A model generated the notes under the pieces. That model saw only the letters and a program-made list of their open reading frames with translations. It searched no databases and was not told the DNA's origin. From assembly GCA_009840445.1 (NCBI GenBank), contig VXNS01000076.1:1-36512 (forward strand): DNA of 36,512 nt. The letters run 5' to 3'. Positions within the stretch are counted from its first letter, which is position 1. Each line of letters opens with the position of its first letter. Shown here one piece after another: positions 33,277 through 36,512 of the stretch. Source of the DNA: Synechococcus sp. SB0662_bin_14. GTDB lineage: Bacteria; Cyanobacteriota; Cyanobacteriia; PCC-6307; Cyanobiaceae. Position numbers and translations under genes: made by a program.

Positions 33277-34002
33277 TTGGTCATCCAAGCCCCCACGCCG
33301 TTGGCCCCTTCCAAGCTTCTCCTGGTGGAAGACGATGACACCATCCGTGAAACCATTGCTGAAAGTCTGACGGCTGAAGGATTTCTGGTGGACGCCGTGG
33401 CCCACGGCAACGGGATACTGGAGCGTTTTCAGGACACGCCGGAGACCAGCGCGTTTGATTTGATCCTCCTGGACCTGATGATGCCGGGTGCCCATGGTCT
33501 TGGTCTCTGCCGCGATCTCCGACGTCGGGGCTTCACCACCCCTATCCTGGTCGTGAGCGCCAAGGACTCGGAAACCGACCGGGTGGTGGGCCTGGAGGCA
33601 GGGGCAGACGATTATCTGGTGAAGCCCTTCGGGATGCGGGAACTGGTGGCCCGCTGCCGGGCGTTGCTACGCCGCTCCAGCCGCACCATCCATCAGCCTG
33701 CCGTGGAGGTGCTCAAGCATGGGGAACTGGAGCTTTACCCCGAAGAGTATTGCGCTGCCATGAAGGGGCTTCCCCTGAATCTGTCCCCCAAGCAATACAA
33801 GCTGCTGGAGTTTTTCATGCGCTATCCCCGCCGCATCTGGAGCCGGGACAAGCTGCTGGAGCGGATTTGGGGGCCGGACTTTATCGGCGACGTCAAAACC
33901 GTGGACGTTCATATCCGCTGGCTGCGGGAGAAACTGGAGGAGAACCCCAGCCAACCTGTGCTGATCACCACGGTTCGTGGCTTCGGGTATCGCTTTGGCT
34001 GA
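33277..34002 (+). CDS. phoB: OmpR/PhoB-family response regulator, probably PhoB/SphR-like
   Basis: 241 residues. The receiver domain begins LLLVEDDDTIRETI, with the acidic pair at 19-20 and the phosphorylated D66 in FDLILLDLMMPG, then VVSAKDSET and DDYLVKPFG. The C-terminal winged helix has LNLSPKQYKLLEFFM, WSRDKLLERIWG and KTVDVHIRWLREKL, ending TVRGFGYRFG. The order and wording resemble marine picocyanobacterial PhoB. The start is a TTG at 33277, so the exact N-terminus is uncertain. The kinase gene overlaps its 3' end. Confidence 0.8.
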   Translation: MVIQAPTPLAPSKLLLVEDDDTIRETIAESLTAEGFLVDAVAHGNGILERFQDTPETSAFDLILLDLMMPGAHGLGLCRDLRRRGFTTPILVVSAKDSETDRVVGLEAGADDYLVKPFGMRELVARCRALLRRSSRTIHQPAVEVLKHGELELYPEEYCAAMKGLPLNLSPKQYKLLEFFMRYPRRIWSRDKLLERIWGPDFIGDVKTVDVHIRWLREKLEENPSQPVLITTVRGFGYRFG

Positions 34003-34858
34003 AGCCGTGGCCCTGCTGCTGGGGGTGGGCCTGGGGCTGCTGGTCCCGTGGCTCGTGCAGCGGCAGCGCTCGTCAAGGCACCGTTTACCCCTGGACCACC
34101 AGATGATCCAAAACCGCTACGCCCTGCTGGCCCAGAGGGAACAGCAGGAGCGCTGGGTCAGCGACGTGGTCCATGAACTCAAAACTCCCCTCACTGCCCT
34201 GAGGCTGGTGAGTGAAAGCCTGGCGAACGATTGTAATCCCCGCCAAGCCAGGTTGATGGAGCGGTCGCAGAAGGAAATCGTTCGGCTCCAGAGCTTGGTG
34301 GAGGGTTTGCTGGAACTCTCGCGGTTGGAGAACACGCCGCTGCAACACCACACCACGCCCGTGACGGTGGTGGACCACGTGAAGACGGCCTGGCAGGTTC
34401 TGCTGCCCCTGGCGGAGCCACGGCATGTGGACCTGACCGTCACCAGCCCCAGCCCGGCAGTCACCGTTCCCGCTGACCCATCCCGGCTGCAACGGGCCTT
34501 GCTGAACCTGCTGGACAACGCTCTGCGCCATAGCCCCAACCACGGCACCATCCAGGTGAAAATCGTGACGGACCAGACTTGGCTCAAGCTGGACGTGGCG
34601 GACCAGGGGTCCGGTTTCAGTGAACGTGACCTTGCACACGTTTTTGAGCGTTTCTATCGGGGTGACGCCTCTCGGGCGCGGGTCAGCAGCTTGATGATCG
34701 GCAGTGGATTGGGGTTGGCTATTGTGCAGCAAATTGCCACCACCCACGGGGGCACCGTGCGGGCACTCAATCGCCCCGAAGGAGGGGCGTCCGTGCGGCT
34801 GATCCTGCCCATGAACTCACCCGTGTCCTCGGAGACGCGGCTGACGGCAGGCCTCTGA
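33977..34858 (+). CDS. phoR: Sensor histidine kinase, PhoR/SphS-like, short
   Basis: 293 residues from a GTG at 33977, inside the last 26 bases of the regulator gene. A single membrane segment (about residues 8-27) is followed almost at once by the phosphoacceptor H66 in VVHELKTPLTALRLVSESL, which resembles PhoR/SphS. The ATPase domain has N-box LLNLLDNALRHSP, DQGSGF, FERFYRGD and GSGLGLAIVQQI. No PAS or periplasmic sensing domain fits between residue 28 and the H-box, which is shorter than usual for PhoR. Confidence 0.8.
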   Translation: MASGIALAEAVALLLGVGLGLLVPWLVQRQRSSRHRLPLDHQMIQNRYALLAQREQQERWVSDVVHELKTPLTALRLVSESLANDCNPRQARLMERSQKEIVRLQSLVEGLLELSRLENTPLQHHTTPVTVVDHVKTAWQVLLPLAEPRHVDLTVTSPSPAVTVPADPSRLQRALLNLLDNALRHSPNHGTIQVKIVTDQTWLKLDVADQGSGFSERDLAHVFERFYRGDASRARVSSLMIGSGLGLAIVQQIATTHGGTVRALNRPEGGASVRLILPMNSPVSSETRLTAGL

Positions 34859-34886
34859 TATAACTTTATCGTAATGCCTATGAAAC

Positions 34887-35906
34887 ATGCCCTTCGACGA
34901 CCTGATCAACGTTATTGAGGCGTGCAAAGAGCGCATCAGGGTGTACCGCCAGTCGCTCCAGCAGAACGAAACACGCACGCGAGTGGCGTTGATCGACCCC
35001 CTGTTGACCGCGTTGGGATGGGACGTGTCCGATCCCGGCTTGGTGACGCCGGAATATAGTGTAGGCCAAAGAAGGGCCGACTACGCTTTGAACGGGTCGG
35101 ATGCCATACCCGCGGCCATGGTGGAAGCCAAACGTCTCAATTATGCCCTCAACGAAGATGAACGCATGCAGATGTTGAATTATGCAAACGCGAGAGGGGT
35201 GCGATATGCTGCTGTAACTGACGGTGACATCTGGGAACTTTACGAGGTATTCAAATACGCGACTTTAGAAGATCGTCGCCTGCTCAGCGTGAAGATCACT
35301 AGTACACCTGCCCACCAACTGGCCCTGCAACTGTTGCTGCTGTGGCGGCCAAATCTGGCTTCGGGAGCACCCGTACCAGCCCAGGAGCCGGTCTTGGGGA
35401 CAAGGCGAGAGCCGGCGGCAACCACAGAAGTGTTTCATCCACCTTCCCATCCACCTGTAGATACACCGTTGGTCCAGCAGCCGAGTTCTGCGCCAACTTC
35501 AGCGACGACCCATCAGCCCAAGCAGCAGCGCAGTTCACGTAGTTTTAAGGCGCAGTACTGCGTTGACGGGCAAACCTGGCGGGAATGCCCCAATGCCACA
35601 GATTTGATGCTCTCTATCGTGGAGTGGTGCGGACAACAGCATAGGGATGGAGCAGATAACTATTACGAAAACCTGAGTCATATCTGCCTTCGTGGTGACC
35701 GACCAATTCTCGTTAAGGAGAGAGTCACGGAGGTGGCGGAGAGATGGTATTCTGGGAAAGAAGTGAATGGATGGTATATCTTTAATAATTTGAATAATTC
35801 TGCAAAAAGAGAAATGATTGAAGAAATCCTGAGGGCCTGTATTAGACAAAACGGTACAAGTCCTGTTCCAGACCGGGACGTTCAGGTGAAAATGCCCAAT
35901 GATTAA
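34887..35906 (+). CDS. Stand-alone HsdR-N-like nuclease-domain protein
   Basis: 339 residues. The first ~155 match the N-terminal nuclease domain of type I restriction HsdR subunits (HSDR_N_2): RTRVALIDPLLTALGWDV, a catalytic core of D65 (RRADYAL) and E80-A-K82 (VEAKRL), then ERMQMLNYANARGVRYAAVT and DGDIWELYEV. A Pro/Ser/Thr-rich linker (about 160-220) leads to a C-terminal domain with VDGQTWRECPNATDLMLSI and NGWYIFNNLNNS. This looks like the C-terminal module seen in similar orphan proteins. No helicase, HsdM or HsdS lies nearby. The codons are AT-richer than in neighbours. Its TAA overlaps the rarA stop on the other strand. Confidence 0.8.
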   Translation: MPFDDLINVIEACKERIRVYRQSLQQNETRTRVALIDPLLTALGWDVSDPGLVTPEYSVGQRRADYALNGSDAIPAAMVEAKRLNYALNEDERMQMLNYANARGVRYAAVTDGDIWELYEVFKYATLEDRRLLSVKITSTPAHQLALQLLLLWRPNLASGAPVPAQEPVLGTRREPAATTEVFHPPSHPPVDTPLVQQPSSAPTSATTHQPKQQRSSRSFKAQYCVDGQTWRECPNATDLMLSIVEWCGQQHRDGADNYYENLSHICLRGDRPILVKERVTEVAERWYSGKEVNGWYIFNNLNNSAKREMIEEILRACIRQNGTSPVPDRDVQVKMPND

Positions 35907-36512
35907 GGAGAAGATCCCCCCCTCCTGCGCAGCTTCTCCCACCAGGCCAGCCGTTTGATGATTTCCCGTTCAAAGCCCCGTTCGATGGGTTGATAGAACC
36001 GTTGCCGTTCCATGGCGTCCGGGAAATAGTTCTGCCCCGAGAAGCCGTCCGCAGTGTCGTGGTCATAGGCGTAGCCGGCGCCGTAGCCAAGATCTTTCAT
36101 CAATTGGGTGGGTGCGTTGAGGATATGGGCCGGCGGCATGGGGGATCCTGTGGTCCGCGCCGCCCGCTTGGCGGCGGCAAGTCCCCTGTAGACGGCATTG
36201 GATTTGGGGGCGGTGGCCAGGTAGATGGCGCATTGGGCAACCGCCAGTTCACCTTCGGGCGATCCGATGCGATCATAGGCGTTCCAGCAGGCCAGGGCCT
36301 GGGGCAGCGCCTGGGGGTCCGCCAGGCCGACGTCTTCAGAGGCGAACCGGGTCAAGCGTCGCAAGATGTAGTGGGGATCCTCACCACCCGCCAGCATCCT
36401 GGCCAGCCAATACAAGGCGGCATCCACGTCGGAACCCCGAAGGGATTTGTGGAGGGCGCTGATGAGGTTGTAGTGCTCTTCACGGTTTTTGTCGTACACA
36501 GGCGCCCGTTTC
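35903..36512 (-). CDS. rarA: RarA/MgsA replication-associated recombination protein, C-terminal part
   Basis: Partial: the gene enters from the right edge, and about 203 residues of the C-terminus are present, without the AAA+ ATPase domain. KRAPVYDKNREEHYNLISALHKSL, then LRGSDVDAALYWLARMLAGGEDP, is the family's hallmark junction. ASEDVGLADPQAL, AIYLATAPKSNAVY and YDHDTADGFSGQNYFPD follow, all typical of the RarA C-terminal oligomerisation region. RarA acts at stalled replication forks. Its stop (TAA at 35905-35903) overlaps the stop of the convergent nuclease-like gene. Confidence 0.94.
   Translation of the reverse strand, partial: KRAPVYDKNREEHYNLISALHKSLRGSDVDAALYWLARMLAGGEDPHYILRRLTRFASEDVGLADPQALPQALACWNAYDRIGSPEGELAVAQCAIYLATAPKSNAVYRGLAAAKRAARTTGSPMPPAHILNAPTQLMKDLGYGAGYAYDHDTADGFSGQNYFPDAMERQRFYQPIERGFEREIIKRLAWWEKLRRRGGSSP

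Noticed and set aside
1-36512. CRISPR arrays, rRNA genes, an origin of replication or an intact insertion sequence
   Set aside because: No regularly spaced repeats, rRNA signatures or complete transposase with inverted ends were seen on either strand.

Overview
The window is chromosomal DNA from a cyanobacterium of the marine Synechococcus/Cyanobium type. The evidence is a phycobilisome rod-core linker (CpcG), a CpcS-type bilin lyase, a cyAbrB regulator, ferredoxin-type nitrate reductase NarB with an NRT2-type transporter NrtP, and generally GC-rich, tightly packed genes. The load of transposase remnants, a decayed toxin-antitoxin pair, restriction-type genes and a heme uptake system would fit a host-associated lineage such as a sponge symbiont. 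That lineage assignment is inference only.

Layout. (1) 0.4-3.6 kb is core: a pterin dehydratase-like gene, a long cyAbrB regulator, apolipoprotein N-acyltransferase (lnt) and tRNA-Ala(GGC). (2) 3.6-16.4 kb is an accessory island. It holds a decayed IS256-type transposase, a periplasmic cupin, a heme uptake operon (TonB-dependent receptor plus HmuTUV), a decayed PrlF-YhaV toxin-antitoxin module, an IS5-type remnant with two copies of a 68-bp repeat, a large single-chain restriction-modification enzyme and an ISAs1-type remnant. (3) 16.4-22.8 kb is nitrate assimilation and molybdopterin synthesis: nrtP-narB on the minus strand, then mobA, moaA, moaB (minus) and moaD. NarB needs the Mo-bis-MGD cofactor that the Moco genes help make. 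(4) 22.8-25.1 kb is an exbB-exbD-exbD-tonB operon, the energy module a TonB-dependent receptor such as the one at 5.2 kb would need. (5) 25.2-34.9 kb is largely core: an atypical SDR, gcvT, cpcS, cpcG, a DUF4912 protein, an MscS channel, an ABC1 kinase, a small membrane protein and a PhoB/PhoR-like two-component pair. (6) 34.9-35.9 kb is a stand-alone nuclease-like gene with an HsdR-type N-terminal domain. It ends stop-to-stop against rarA, which runs off the right edge.

The most distinctive observations are these. The narB start region is triplicated as three 11-bp units in which each ATGA makes a stop-start overlap. The second of two ExbD proteins has Asn where the proton-pathway Asp normally sits. 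The heme receptor keeps both heme-ligand histidines and is served by a complete ABC importer. A 10-bp tandem duplication visibly broke the YhaV toxin. The restriction enzyme carries an AT-rich segment near its C-terminus, where target recognition is expected. An orphan HsdR_N-like protein carries a separate C-terminal domain.
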